Positions 18,071-25,460 of a stretch of 64,000 nucleotides of DNA are shown here, piece by piece. Both the position numbers and the translations under genes were made by a program. The notes below the pieces were generated by a model. It saw only the letters and a program-made list of their open reading frames with translations, searched no databases and had not been told where the DNA came from. The DNA comes from Romboutsia sedimentorum (GTDB lineage Bacteria; Bacillota; Clostridia; Peptostreptococcales; Peptostreptococcaceae): assembly GCF_030131845.1 (NCBI RefSeq), contig NZ_JASKYM010000001.1:966557-1030556 (forward strand). Direction: 5' to 3'. The first letter of the stretch is position 1. Every line of letters starts with the position of its first letter.

Positions 18071-18112
18071 AATAATAAAGGTTGAACTATTAATAGTTCA
18101 ACCTTTATTATT
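18071..18112. terminator. Bidirectional terminator between transporter and LacI-type gene
   Basis: This is a perfect 42-base palindrome with 21-bp arms, centred at 18091/18092. Its core is AAAGGTTGAACTATT and the complement, with A/T ends that give U-runs both ways. It separates two convergent genes. Confidence 0.9.
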
Positions 18113-18120
18113 TTAATATA

Positions 18121-19134
18121 TTATATTCTATCTATAACACTTTCTCTTTCAACTATTCTATATGGTAATTCTATTTTTTTCTCTTCTAATATTTCTTTAT
18201 TTATCATTTTTATTACCATCCTCATGGCAACTGCTCCCATATCATATAGCGGTTGGTATACTGTTGTTAATTTAGGTCTATACATTTTAGCTATCTTAAC
18301 ATCATTAAATCCTGCTACAGATATATCTTCTGGAACTTTATATCCAGCATCACAAATTGCATTTATAGCTCCTATTGCAGCTTCATCACCAGTTACAAAT
18401 GCTGCATCTGGTATTATGTTGTCATCTAACAATTCTTTCATACTTTCATAACCTTTTTCATAAGTAGTTCCACCGTTTTTGATTAAGGTTTTGTCTAGTT
18501 TTATATTATTTTCACTTAAAGCATCTTCGTATCCTGATAATCTTTCCATCTCTAGAACAGTATCATCTTCACTTGTCATTATAAATGCTATCTTTTCATG
18601 TCCTTTGCCTACAAGATACTTAGTCATATCATAAGTAGCTTCTTTATTACTTGTACTTACTGTGTGTATGTCATAGTTTCTAGCTGTTTTACTTATATAA
18701 GTTGCTGGTATTCCACAGTTTTGAATATAGTTTATATGCTCTTCTTCTACTTTCCAAGAAATCATTACTATACCTTCTACTTGCTTAGCTCTTAGTAAGT
18801 TTATACTTTTTAATTCTTGTTCTCTATTAGAATAAGTATTAGCTAATAAAATATCATAATCATACATTTTTGCTATTTCTTCAATTCCGTTTAATATTTC
18901 ATTTACAAAAGAATCTGATAATTCTGGTACTACTACTCCTATAAGCTTACTCTTTTTTGTTACTAAACTTCTTGCAAGCGGATTTGGAATATATCCCGTT
19001 TCTTTTATAACATCTAAAACTCTTTGTTTTACTTCGTCCGTTACTGGTTTTGAATCATTTATAACTCTAGATACAGTAGATATAGAAACTCCAGCTTGCT
19101 TTGCTACATCTTTTATAGTTATGTTATTTCTCAT
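18121..19134 (-). CDS. LacI/GalR-family transcriptional regulator
   Basis: This is a 337-residue repressor-type protein. The N-terminal helix-turn-helix reads ITIKDVAKQAGVSISTVSRVIND and is followed by the hinge (NPLARSL) and a periplasmic-binding-like effector domain. No sugar genes are close. Its neighbours are the hut operon and transporter, so it may control histidine use, perhaps through the palindrome at 16577; that link is inference, since known hut regulators belong to other families. The ribosome site is AAGGAGGG. It convergently meets the transporter gene. Confidence 0.92.
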   Translation of the reverse strand: MRNNITIKDVAKQAGVSISTVSRVINDSKPVTDEVKQRVLDVIKETGYIPNPLARSLVTKKSKLIGVVVPELSDSFVNEILNGIEEIAKMYDYDILLANTYSNREQELKSINLLRAKQVEGIVMISWKVEEEHINYIQNCGIPATYISKTARNYDIHTVSTSNKEATYDMTKYLVGKGHEKIAFIMTSEDDTVLEMERLSGYEDALSENNIKLDKTLIKNGGTTYEKGYESMKELLDDNIIPDAAFVTGDEAAIGAINAICDAGYKVPEDISVAGFNDVKIAKMYRPKLTTVYQPLYDMGAVAMRMVIKMINKEILEEKKIELPYRIVERESVIDRI

Positions 19135-19569
19135 GTCAAATCCCTCCTTGCCTTCTCTTTTATTTATTTTAAATTTGTTTTCCTGTTTTCCTGTTCATTA
19201 AAATTCTATTTTATCATATTTTTCTGATTATATAAACATATAACTCAAATATTATGTAAATCTTTCTTATTTTAAGTTATGTACTTATTTTATATTTTTA
19301 TTCAATATAATATACTAAATTAATTTTATTTTCTAGACTAATTCTATATAAAAAATAAATATAGACTTCTTTATTTTATTATGATAAAGCTTTATTGATA
19401 TTAATTATCAAAACAATTAGAAAAAGAGTCTCATTATGTATTTAATTTATTCACTATTTTTTACATCTGCTATAAGGAAAATTTCTAAAACATTTTACTG
19501 GATAGCTTCAATAAAAAATAAATCTGTTCATATAAAATCTATATAATTTATTTTTGCAAGCAATAAAAA
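19135..19569. other. Intergenic region without a recognised gene
   Basis: About 435 bases of very AT-rich DNA lie upstream of the LacI gene. I see a direct repeat of CAGGAAAA units on the minus strand near 19180, close to the LacI promoter, but no ORF with a ribosome site and no convincing structured RNA. Confidence 0.6.
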
Positions 19570-19597
19570 AAACGTCGGTATTATCACACCGACGTTT
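19570..19597 (-). terminator. Terminator of the first miniprotein gene
   Basis: The arms AAACGTCGGT (19570-19579) and ACCGACGTTT (19588-19597) are followed on the minus strand by eight T. This is unusually GC-rich for the window and a clear intrinsic terminator. Confidence 0.92.
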
Positions 19598-19612
19598 CTT
19601 GTAGATTGTTTC

Positions 19613-19804
19613 TTAGCAACAACAATCATCGTCTCCTATTTCTCCACAAGAACATACTATTAATAACAATATTAAGAATGGAATCCAATCTGTTATACAC
19701 ACTTCACTCCAGCACTCTCCGAATGCTAAGAATAAGAAAAATAGTATTATTATCCACCAAGTTCCTCCAAAACCTTCGCAATTTCCAAAGAATCTATCTA
19801 ACAT
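19613..19804 (-). CDS. Membrane miniprotein A (Cys/Asp-tailed family)
   Basis: This 63-residue protein begins with an amphipathic stretch (MLDRFFG and a Gly-rich linker). Two hydrophobic segments follow (about residues 16-28 and 40-52), joined by an acidic linker with ECWSE. The tail is CSCGEIGDDDCCC. It is one of six related genes within 2.9 kb and closest to those at 19882 and 20244. A GGAGG ribosome site precedes ATG. There is no terminator between this gene and the one upstream at 19882, so the two may be cotranscribed. No known family is recognised. The tail could bind metal or form disulfides; this is speculation. Confidence 0.8.
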   Translation of the reverse strand: MLDRFFGNCEGFGGTWWIIILFFLFLAFGECWSEVCITDWIPFLILLLIVCSCGEIGDDDCCC

Positions 19805-19881
19805 AATAAAGTCCTCCCTTTAAATAATTTTTACCCATTAAGATATTTTCTAGCTTTAACAATTATATAATTTAAAATTTG

Positions 19882-20076
19882 TTAATTAAAACAAGATTCA
19901 CAGCTGCAAAGTATCAATAACACAATTAGGAAAGGTATCCATGACATTATATCTATATCGCACCAGCCTTCTCCAAATGCTACGAATAAGAAGAATAATA
20001 TTATTATCCACCAAACTCCTCCAAATCCTTCATCACAGCCACATCCACCAAAGAATCTATCTAACATTTTACTCAT
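19882..20076 (-). CDS. Membrane miniprotein B (Cys/Asp-tailed family)
   Basis: This 64-residue protein has the same plan as miniprotein A: MSKMLDRFFGG, a Gly/Cys linker, WWIIILFFLF, an acidic linker, WIPFLIVLLIL, and a short Cys tail (CSCESCFN). It has a strong AGGAGG ribosome site. Upstream there is a good sigma-K-like promoter (AC-15 bp-CATACTATA) and a GAGC/GCTC leader hairpin. The protein is probably a small integral membrane or spore-layer peptide; function unknown. Confidence 0.8.
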   Translation of the reverse strand: MSKMLDRFFGGCGCDEGFGGVWWIIILFFLFVAFGEGWCDIDIMSWIPFLIVLLILCSCESCFN

Positions 20077-20105
20077 TTTGCTACCTCCTGTTGATATTTA
20101 ATTTT

Positions 20106-20149
20106 GAGCTTTCGCTCTTAACCTATAGTATGCAATTAGCTCCATTTGT
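20106..20149 (-). promoter_or_regulatory. Candidate sigma-K-like promoter and leader hairpin of miniprotein B
   Basis: On the minus strand, AC (20149-20148), 15 bp, then CATACTATA (20132-20124) fits CATAnnnTA exactly. GAGC-GAAA-GCTC (20117-20106) forms a hairpin with a GNRA loop right after the start region. Similar elements precede the other miniprotein genes. Confidence 0.45.
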
Positions 20150-20196
20150 GATATTAATTTTTAGTATTTTTTAGAAAACTTATTAATTTTAAATTT

Positions 20197-20223
20197 AAAA
20201 AAGGTGCAGTGCGCACCTTTTTT
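20197..20223. terminator. Terminator of miniprotein C gene
   Basis: AAAAAAGGTGC (20197-20207) pairs with GCACCTTTTTT (20213-20223) around a 5-base loop, with U-runs in both directions. Confidence 0.9.
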
Positions 20224-20243
20224 ATATCGCTTAGCCTAATGAA

Positions 20244-20465
20244 TTAACATCCGCAGTCAAAATTATTATCTAAGCATCCACAATCTCCATCCCCTTGTTG
20301 TCCACATGAACATACAATTAATAATAATATTAAGAATGGAATCCAATCAGTTATACATATTTCACTCCAACATTCTTGGAAAACTAGGAATAAGAAGAAT
20401 AATACTATTATCCACCATCCACCTCCACCAAAACAATCAAACATTCTAGTTAATTTGCTACTCAA
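20244..20465 (-). CDS. Membrane miniprotein C (Cys/Asp-tailed family)
   Basis: The product has 73 residues and starts at TTG 20465, supported by AGGAGGGG just upstream. The plan is the same: MSSKLTRMF, a Gly-rich linker, WWIIVLFFLFLVF, QECWSEICITDW, IPFLILLLIV, and a long Cys/Asp/Gly tail ending FDCGC. The central region is nearly identical to miniprotein A (ECWSE-CITDWIPFLILLLIVCSCG), so the two are recent duplicates. Function unknown. Confidence 0.8.
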   Translation of the reverse strand: MSSKLTRMFDCFGGGGWWIIVLFFLFLVFQECWSEICITDWIPFLILLLIVCSCGQQGDGDCGCLDNNFDCGC

Positions 20466-20518
20466 ACAAATCCCCTCCTAAATATAATTTGTTTACGACG
20501 GTCCTTAGATGTATTTTC

Positions 20519-20570
20519 AGAGCTTCTTATGCTCTCTCCTTAACATAATATGTAAAATAATAAAAAGTGT
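20519..20570 (-). promoter_or_regulatory. Candidate sigma-K-like promoter and leader hairpin of miniprotein C
   Basis: On the minus strand, AC (20570-20569), 16 bp, then CATATTATG (20552-20544). An AGAGC/GCTCT hairpin follows (20535-20519). The order CATAnTAT, GTTAAG, GAGC-hairpin, AAAAT is shared with the leader of miniprotein B. Confidence 0.42.
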
Positions 20571-20630
20571 TATTATTTTTATTATTTTTTTTTATTTTTA
20601 TTTTTTGTTTTTTGTAACATTTTTTATTAG

Positions 20631-20664
20631 TTTAAAAGAAGCTCAAAACTGAGCTTCTTTTAAA
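20631..20664. terminator. Terminator of miniprotein D gene
   Basis: Perfect 15-bp arms (TTTAAAAGAAGCTCA at 20631-20645 and its complement at 20650-20664) have a 4-base loop. It begins 4 bases after the stop codon of the minus-strand gene. U-runs are within the outer stem. Confidence 0.85.
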
Positions 20665-20667
20665 TTA

Positions 20668-20898
20668 TTAACAACAACCACATCCACATCCACCGTCAAA
20701 ATCAAAATTAGTTAAAAGTAAAATTAATAATACTATCCATATTAGTGACATATCATCACAGAATATCCACTCAAGTAAATCTTCTCCTAATAAAAGAATG
20801 GCTCCTATTATTAATATTATTATTAGTCCACCTCCACCAAGCAGACCTTCTCCAAAGCATCCTCCGAATAAACGAGATAAACCTTGTTCATTTGACAT
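20668..20898 (-). CDS. Membrane miniprotein D (Cys/Asp-tailed family, second subgroup)
   Basis: This 76-residue protein starts MSNEQGLSRLFGG. It has two hydrophobic segments (IIILIIGAILLL and LIWIVLLILLLT) joined by an acidic linker with EWIFCDD. The tail, NFDFDGGCGCGCC, is dense in Cys and Gly. It groups with miniproteins E and F by its SLIWI-type second segment. The ribosome site is GGGGG, 6 bases before ATG. It has its own promoter region with a TAGGTA/TACCTA leader hairpin. Function unknown. Confidence 0.8.
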   Translation of the reverse strand: MSNEQGLSRLFGGCFGEGLLGGGGLIIILIIGAILLLGEDLLEWIFCDDMSLIWIVLLILLLTNFDFDGGCGCGCC

Positions 20899-20921
20899 TT
20901 TTATGCCCCCTTCTATATTTA

Positions 20922-20979
20922 TAGGTATACACTTGTATCATCTACCTAATAAATAATATGTAGTAATATGTAATATTGT
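20922..20979 (-). promoter_or_regulatory. Candidate sigma-K-like promoter and leader hairpin of miniprotein D
   Basis: On the minus strand, AC (20979-20978), 17 bp, then CATATTATT (20960-20952). A hairpin with arms TAGGTA and TACCTA (20948-20922) follows. Two more CATATT-type repeats lie nearby, so the exact -10 is uncertain. Confidence 0.38.
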
Positions 20980-21055
20980 TACATATTATTGATTTATAGT
21001 TCATCTTTTTATCATCTATTTTTTAATAAGAGTTAAATTAGTTTTAGACAAAAAA

Positions 21056-21077
21056 AAGAAACCTAGTTAGGTTTCTT
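21056..21077 (-). terminator. Terminator of miniprotein E gene
   Basis: AAGAAACCTA (21056-21065) pairs with TAGGTTTCTT (21068-21077). Seven T follow on the minus strand (the A-run 21051-21057 on plus). Confidence 0.85.
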
Positions 21078-21088
21078 CAAAAGATTTA

Positions 21089-21292
21089 TTAGCAGCAACT
21101 ATCATCAAAATTAAATAATAAAAGTATAACTAATATAATCCATATCCAGGCACTGTCATTTTCTAAAAAATTATCTAGTATGTCTGTACATAGCACAAGA
21201 AATACTAATACTATTATTATCAGCATCCCATTGCTAAAAAGGCCATCATTACCTCCTAAAAAACGGGATAATGTATCTTCTAATTTTGCCAT
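21089..21292 (-). CDS. Membrane miniprotein E (Cys/Asp-tailed family, second subgroup)
   Basis: The protein has 67 residues: MAKLEDTLSRFLGGNDG, a hydrophobic segment (LIIIVLVFLVL), an acidic linker (DILDNFLENDSAW), IWIILVILLLF, and a short FDDSCC tail. The ribosome site is AAGGGGGTAAGG. AC-15 bp-CATATATA lies upstream (21357-21333). It shows the family plan in its simplest form: amphipathic helix, two spans, Asp-Cys end. Confidence 0.8.
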   Translation of the reverse strand: MAKLEDTLSRFLGGNDGLFSNGMLIIIVLVFLVLCTDILDNFLENDSAWIWIILVILLLFNFDDSCC

Positions 21293-21332
21293 GACCTTAC
21301 CCCCTTAAGTTTAAAATGCCTTTTATTAAATA

Positions 21333-21357
21333 TATATATGTTTATAAATAAATAAGT
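21333..21357 (-). promoter_or_regulatory. Candidate sigma-K-like promoter of miniprotein E
   Basis: On the minus strand, AC (21357-21356), 15 bp, then CATATATA (21340-21333). It is weak alone, in a TA-repeat background, but fits the pattern of its paralogues. Confidence 0.3.
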
Positions 21358-21360
21358 TAC

Positions 21361-21762
21361 CTATATAAATTTTTGGTTAATTATTAATTTATCTATCTCA
21401 TCATCACACAATTCATTATATTTACTTACTTTTTCTAAATAAACAGCTTTATCATTTTCTGCCAATATACTATCCATCAAACCATCTATTGATTTTATTT
21501 TATACTCTTTGTAACCACTTATTAAAAATGTTGTTTTTGAATTATTTATTCCTTTTTTCAATGTCACTAATCTTGATACATACTCGTCTTTATTTTTAGC
21601 AACTTGGTCTTGTTTTTCTACTACATCCTCTAATATAATATTACTTTCAACCACATAATCTTTAATCTTTTGCATATCTAACGTTACCGAATTATAGTAA
21701 AAATTCCCTATTATTATTAGAAATACAGCTACAGATGATATTAGTAAACCTACATATTTCAT
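21361..21762 (-). CDS. Unknown exported or membrane-anchored protein
   Basis: This 133-residue protein begins with a hydrophobic N-terminal segment (residues 4-24, VGLLISSVAVFLIIIGNFYYN), a signal anchor or uncleaved signal. The rest is charged and helical, with possible coiled-coil. No family is recognised. It has an AGGAGG ribosome site and a sigma-A-like promoter (TTGAAA, 17 bp, TATATA at 21815-21787 on the minus strand), unlike the miniprotein genes around it. It is divergent from the acyl carrier protein gene. Function unknown. Confidence 0.7.
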   Translation of the reverse strand: MKYVGLLISSVAVFLIIIGNFYYNSVTLDMQKIKDYVVESNIILEDVVEKQDQVAKNKDEYVSRLVTLKKGINNSKTTFLISGYKEYKIKSIDGLMDSILAENDKAVYLEKVSKYNELCDDEIDKLIINQKFI

Positions 21763-21786
21763 AACATTTCCTCCTATGTTTAAACT

Positions 21787-21815
21787 TATATAGTAATTTA
21801 TATTCTTTTTTTCAA
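21787..21815 (-). promoter_or_regulatory. Sigma-A-like promoter of the exported-protein gene
   Basis: TTGAAA and TATATA on the minus strand are separated by exactly 17 bp, ending about 25 bases before the ATG. Confidence 0.5.
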
Positions 21816-21910
21816 ACTTTATTACTTTTTCTTAATATTAATATTGAAATATTTTCGATATTATATTAAACTACTATTAAATTTAGAAAACGGTTTAGGA
21901 GGGTAAAATT

Positions 21911-22138
21911 ATGTTTAAAAAAATACAATCAATAATAGCAGATCAATTAGGGATAGATAAACTAGATAAAATTACTATGAATACATCTTTAATAGATGAT
22001 TTAGAAGCAGATTCTTTAGATGCGGTTGAAGTTATTATGGCTCTTGAAGATGAGTTCGGTATAGAAATACCAGATGAAGAAGCTGAAAACTTTAAAACAA
22101 TTGGAGATATCTTCAAATATATAGAAGAAATCAAATAA
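21911..22138 (+). CDS. acpP: Acyl carrier protein
   Basis: This 75-residue acidic protein has the DSL phosphopantetheine site ([19 protein letters not shown], serine 35) and the usual four-helix ACP pattern. ACPs carry acyl chains in fatty-acid or related synthesis. It stands alone between miniprotein genes, not next to fab genes, so it may be a second ACP rather than the main one; that is inference. It has a strong AGGAGGG ribosome site and a possible TTGAAA-17 bp-TAAACT promoter overlapping an imperfect inverted repeat. Terminator at 22144. Confidence 0.93.
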   Translation: MFKKIQSIIADQLGIDKLDKITMNTSLIDDLEADSLDAVEVIMALEDEFGIEIPDEEAENFKTIGDIFKYIEEIK

Positions 22139-22143
22139 AAATA

Positions 22144-22172
22144 CCGAGCATTAGTTTGCTCGGCTTTTTTTA
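22144..22172 (+). terminator. Terminator of the acpP gene
   Basis: CCGAGCA (22144-22150) pairs with TGCTCGG (22157-22163), followed by C and seven T. It ends at the stop codon of the convergent miniprotein F gene. Confidence 0.92.
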
Positions 22173-22173
22173 T

Positions 22174-22404
22174 TTAACAGCAAAAGTCATCATCATCACA
22201 ACAATCATTATTATTGTTGAACATAAATAATAAAAATACTACAAGTATTATCCAAATCAATGAATTATTTTGATCAAAGAAACATTCTAATCCACCATTA
22301 CTATTCATAAATAATAAAACTACTGCTCCTATTATTAAAAATAACATAATTGGGTTATCATCTATACAATCAAACCCCCTAAAAAGTCCTTTTAATTGTT
22401 CCAT
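22174..22404 (-). CDS. Membrane miniprotein F (Cys/Asp-tailed family, second subgroup)
   Basis: The product has 76 residues from the chosen start: MEQLKGLFRGFD, a hydrophobic segment (MLFLIIGAVVLLFM), a linker with ECFFDQNNS, LIWIILVVFLLFMF, and a tail of Asn, Asp and Cys (CCDDDDFCC). An upstream ATG at 22428 would add MSGGG, but those codons are the ribosome site itself (GGAGG), so I prefer 22404, although the spacing of about 13 bases is long. It is convergent with acpP. Same family as miniproteins D and E. Confidence 0.75.
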   Translation of the reverse strand: MEQLKGLFRGFDCIDDNPIMLFLIIGAVVLLFMNSNGGLECFFDQNNSLIWIILVVFLLFMFNNNNDCCDDDDFCC

Positions 22405-22471
22405 ATATATTAAACCGCCTCCTGACATTATTTTACTAACTTATTTATGTCACAGTTGAAAGTCTAATATA

Positions 22472-22498
22472 TATATATGACTATTTGTTAATTATAGT
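22472..22498 (-). promoter_or_regulatory. Candidate sigma-K-like promoter of miniprotein F
   Basis: On the minus strand, AC (22498-22497), 17 bp, then CATATATA (22479-22472). It sits in a TA-rich run and is weak alone. It fits the set. Confidence 0.3.
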
Positions 22499-22509
22499 GC
22501 TTGTATAAC

Positions 22510-23514
22510 TTATTTTTCTTCATAAAATCTAACATTTTTAATAGTTATATCTATACTACCATCAGGGTTTTGTTTTACACTATATTTCATAGCATCTTCA
22601 AAATTCTCTAAATCACCTTTTATATCAAATCCGTTATCTGTTTTTATGCTTCTTTTTTTAAGTTTTTTCTCTACCCATTTTTTATCTATACTAAATCCTT
22701 CTTCTAATCCTTTATCTTCCATATGCTCTTTAAAACTATCCTTTAAGTCTTTATCATTCATAGAACTTTCAACAAATTCATGTATGTCTATTGCTTCTTT
22801 TTCTTTTAAAGTATAATTTAATATGCTTCTAACATCTTCAGCTTGTTTTATATCTTCGCTTAATGCATTTGTTATCCAATTTTCTGCACTATTTTTAAAT
22901 ACTTTAGTTTTATGCTTATCATCATCTATTCTTTGGGCATCTAAAAATTCTTTTATGAATTTAGACTCACTTTCTTGTTTTTCACAATCTTTGTCTAAAA
23001 GTCTTAAATGAAACTCATCATTTACTCCACTAATACCGACTATTGCACATTGTTTTTGTCTACCCGTTTCAGGTATTCCTATTTCATTTGAAATCATTTG
23101 TATATTAAATTTATCATCTACAAACTCAATAGAATGAGTATATAATTTTTTATAATCTAACTTTAATATAGCTATATATTTTTCATCTTTAACAGTATAT
23201 AAACAAATAGCTAAATCACAAGAATCTATTTCTCCATTTATTTTCATAATTTCAAATAGATATGATGCTATCTCCTTAGAGTTTTCTAAAAAAGTACTTT
23301 CATCATATATACTTTGTTCACAACAATTTTTTATAGTATTATTATTATAATTTTTGAAAACACCTTTTCTTAAATCATCATCTTTAGTGACTCTTTTTAT
23401 TACCTTTTGAAAAAATTTATCTACCTCTGGGTTTATTTTTCCTTCATAATCATTTAGTATTGGAACGTCACTATTTTTATCTAGTACATGTATTATAAAC
23501 TTATGTATTATCAT
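22510..23514 (-). CDS. Nucleoid-associated protein, NdpA/YejK family
   Basis: This 334-residue protein begins MIIHKFIIHVLDKNSDVPILND, the typical start of the 37-kDa nucleoid-associated family, and ends with a predicted beta-rich KNVRFYEEK. Members are cytoplasmic and bind DNA; in other genomes they are also found near restriction or phage-defence genes, but there are none here. There is a GGAG ribosome site. It lies 24 bases after the pseudouridine synthase gene and so may share its transcript. Its exact role in Gram-positives is not established. Confidence 0.8.
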   Translation of the reverse strand: MIIHKFIIHVLDKNSDVPILNDYEGKINPEVDKFFQKVIKRVTKDDDLRKGVFKNYNNNTIKNCCEQSIYDESTFLENSKEIASYLFEIMKINGEIDSCDLAICLYTVKDEKYIAILKLDYKKLYTHSIEFVDDKFNIQMISNEIGIPETGRQKQCAIVGISGVNDEFHLRLLDKDCEKQESESKFIKEFLDAQRIDDDKHKTKVFKNSAENWITNALSEDIKQAEDVRSILNYTLKEKEAIDIHEFVESSMNDKDLKDSFKEHMEDKGLEEGFSIDKKWVEKKLKKRSIKTDNGFDIKGDLENFEDAMKYSVKQNPDGSIDITIKNVRFYEEK

Positions 23515-23538
23515 TTTTTTCTCCTTATAATGTATTAT

Positions 23539-24441
23539 TTACTTTAATTTTTCTATTAATTCCTCTATATCCATAGGCAACTTAGCTATAAACTCTAAGT
23601 TTTCTTTAGTTCTAGGCTGATTAAAATCTAAGCTATATGCATGAAGTGCTTGTCTATTTATAAGATTTTCATCTACATACCCATATAGTTCATCACCTAT
23701 TATACCATGACCCATATATTCCATGTGAACTCTTATTTGATGGGTTCTGCCTGTTTCTAGCTTTATTTCTAATACAGTTGCATCATTTAGTCTTTCTAAG
23801 ACTTTGTAGTGCGTTACAGAGGCTTGTCCTCTTTCGTCTACTACTCTTTTTATACTATCTTCTGTTTGTCTATATATTGGTTGATTTATAGTTCCCTTAT
23901 CATCTTTAACAATACCTTTAACAACTGTTATATATTTCTTTTGTACTTTATCATCACTCATATCTTTTGATAATATATGATGTGCATAAGCATTCTTTGC
24001 AATAATTACAAGACCTGATGTATTCATGTCTAATCTATTTACAAATCTGACCTTAATTTTCTCATCTTTTTTTATAATATAGTCTGTTATTCCATTAGCT
24101 ATTGTATTGTTGTAATGACTTTTAGTTGGATGAACTACCATAAATGGAGGTTTATTTACCATTATTATATCAAAATCATCATATAATACTTCTAAATTTA
24201 AATCTTGAGGCTCAAAGTTAGCCATATCTTCTTCTATTTTAACTTCTATCAAATCGCCAATTTTTATTTTAGTACTAGTTTTTTTAAATTCTTTATTAAC
24301 TAATACAGTTTCTTCTCTTTTCATTTTAGATAAAGATCTTACTGAAAAATTTAATTTATCTAACAATATTTGCTTTAATGTTGAATCCTCATTACTAGTG
24401 TATGATATAAGGTTATATTTTTGATTTTCTTTTTTAAACAA
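23539..24441 (-). CDS. RluA-family RNA pseudouridine synthase
   Basis: The protein has 300 residues. The N-terminal third resembles an S4-type RNA-binding domain (about residues 20-75). The catalytic domain has VNRLDMNTSGLVI near residue 135, where the usual HRLD is NRLD and the catalytic aspartate is kept. It later has TGRTHQIRVHM and EFIAKLP. It makes pseudouridine in rRNA or tRNA; the target position cannot be told from sequence. NdpA follows it on the same strand, and the NAD kinase gene is divergent. Confidence 0.93.
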   Translation of the reverse strand: MFKKENQKYNLISYTSNEDSTLKQILLDKLNFSVRSLSKMKREETVLVNKEFKKTSTKIKIGDLIEVKIEEDMANFEPQDLNLEVLYDDFDIIMVNKPPFMVVHPTKSHYNNTIANGITDYIIKKDEKIKVRFVNRLDMNTSGLVIIAKNAYAHHILSKDMSDDKVQKKYITVVKGIVKDDKGTINQPIYRQTEDSIKRVVDERGQASVTHYKVLERLNDATVLEIKLETGRTHQIRVHMEYMGHGIIGDELYGYVDENLINRQALHAYSLDFNQPRTKENLEFIAKLPMDIEELIEKLK

Positions 24442-24612
24442 CTGTGCACCTACTTTCTTTTGAATAATAACATTATCTATTTTATACTATTTTTTAATAA
24501 TAGATAAGGACTTTTCTTCATTTAATTTTAAAATAGTTTAATACCTAATACTTTTTAGTTTATACACTATTTTTGTGTTTAATAAATTGCAAATAATTTT
24601 GCTGAATTATGC

Positions 24613-24618
24613 TATAAT
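24613..24618 (+). promoter_or_regulatory. Extended -10 promoter of the NAD kinase gene
   Basis: TATAAT at 24613 is preceded by TGC, an extended -10. No good -35 is seen. The leader would be very short, about 18 bases before ATG. Confidence 0.6.
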
Positions 24619-24641
24619 ACAAGGTATAAAGGGGTGCAAAT

Positions 24642-25442
24642 ATGAAAAGAATTATAACTGTAAATTCAAACCAAGTTCATAAGTCTCTTGAGACTAAAAA
24701 ACTACTAACTGAGAAACTATTAAATGTGGGATTTGAAGTAAGCTATGATTTTCATCCAGATGCAGAACTTATTATATCAATAGGTGGGGATGGTTCTTTT
24801 TTAAAGACTATTCATGATTTTGATTTTCCTGAAGTCCCTGTGGTTGGAATAAATACAGGACACCTTGGTTTTTTTCCAGACATTTCTCCCGATAACATAG
24901 ATGCATTTATTGAAGCTTATTTAAAAGAAGATTATATTATACAAAACATACCTCTTATAGGTGCTAGCGTTTGTACTAATACACATTGTTTAGATGTATT
25001 TGCTGTCAATGAAGTAGTTGTCAAAGGTGATAAATCTAGAACTATACACATTAATTTAAAAGTAAATGATAAACACATACAAAAATTCAGTGGCGATGGT
25101 ATGATTATATCTACACCTACCGGCTCCACTGCTTATAATTATGCAGCTGGAGGAAGTATTGTTGACCCAAGCATAAACCTTATGCAGCTTACTCCACTTT
25201 ATCCTATAAATACAAATGCTTATAGAAGTTTTACTTCAAGCATTATTTTTTCTAGTGAATCAATAATAACTATAGCTCCTGAATATAGATTTGAAAATTC
25301 TATATTAATAGTTGTAGATGGTGTTGAACATAGATATAGCCAAATTTGTGATATAAAAATATTTGTATCTCATATAAGGATGAATTTACTTAGAATGTCA
25401 GACTATGAATTTTGGAGTAGAGTTTCCGAAAAATTTTTATAA
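24642..25442 (+). CDS. nadK: NAD+ kinase
   Basis: This 266-residue protein has the NAD kinase signature GGDGSFLKT (near residue 48), GINTGHLGFF and SGDGMIISTPTGSTAYNYAAGG. It phosphorylates NAD+ to NADP+ in the cytoplasm. The length is normal for short bacterial NadK. It has a GGGGTG ribosome site and is followed after 18 bases by a phosphodiesterase gene on the same strand. Confidence 0.96.
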   Translation: MKRIITVNSNQVHKSLETKKLLTEKLLNVGFEVSYDFHPDAELIISIGGDGSFLKTIHDFDFPEVPVVGINTGHLGFFPDISPDNIDAFIEAYLKEDYIIQNIPLIGASVCTNTHCLDVFAVNEVVVKGDKSRTIHINLKVNDKHIQKFSGDGMIISTPTGSTAYNYAAGGSIVDPSINLMQLTPLYPINTNAYRSFTSSIIFSSESIITIAPEYRFENSILIVVDGVEHRYSQICDIKIFVSHIRMNLLRMSDYEFWSRVSEKFL

Positions 25443-25460
25443 TATGTAGGAGGAATTTAT

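Noticed and set aside
22405..22428. Upstream ATG for miniprotein F, adding MSGGGLIY
   Set aside because: The added codons are the GGAGGCGG ribosome site itself, so this start cannot have a ribosome site of its own.
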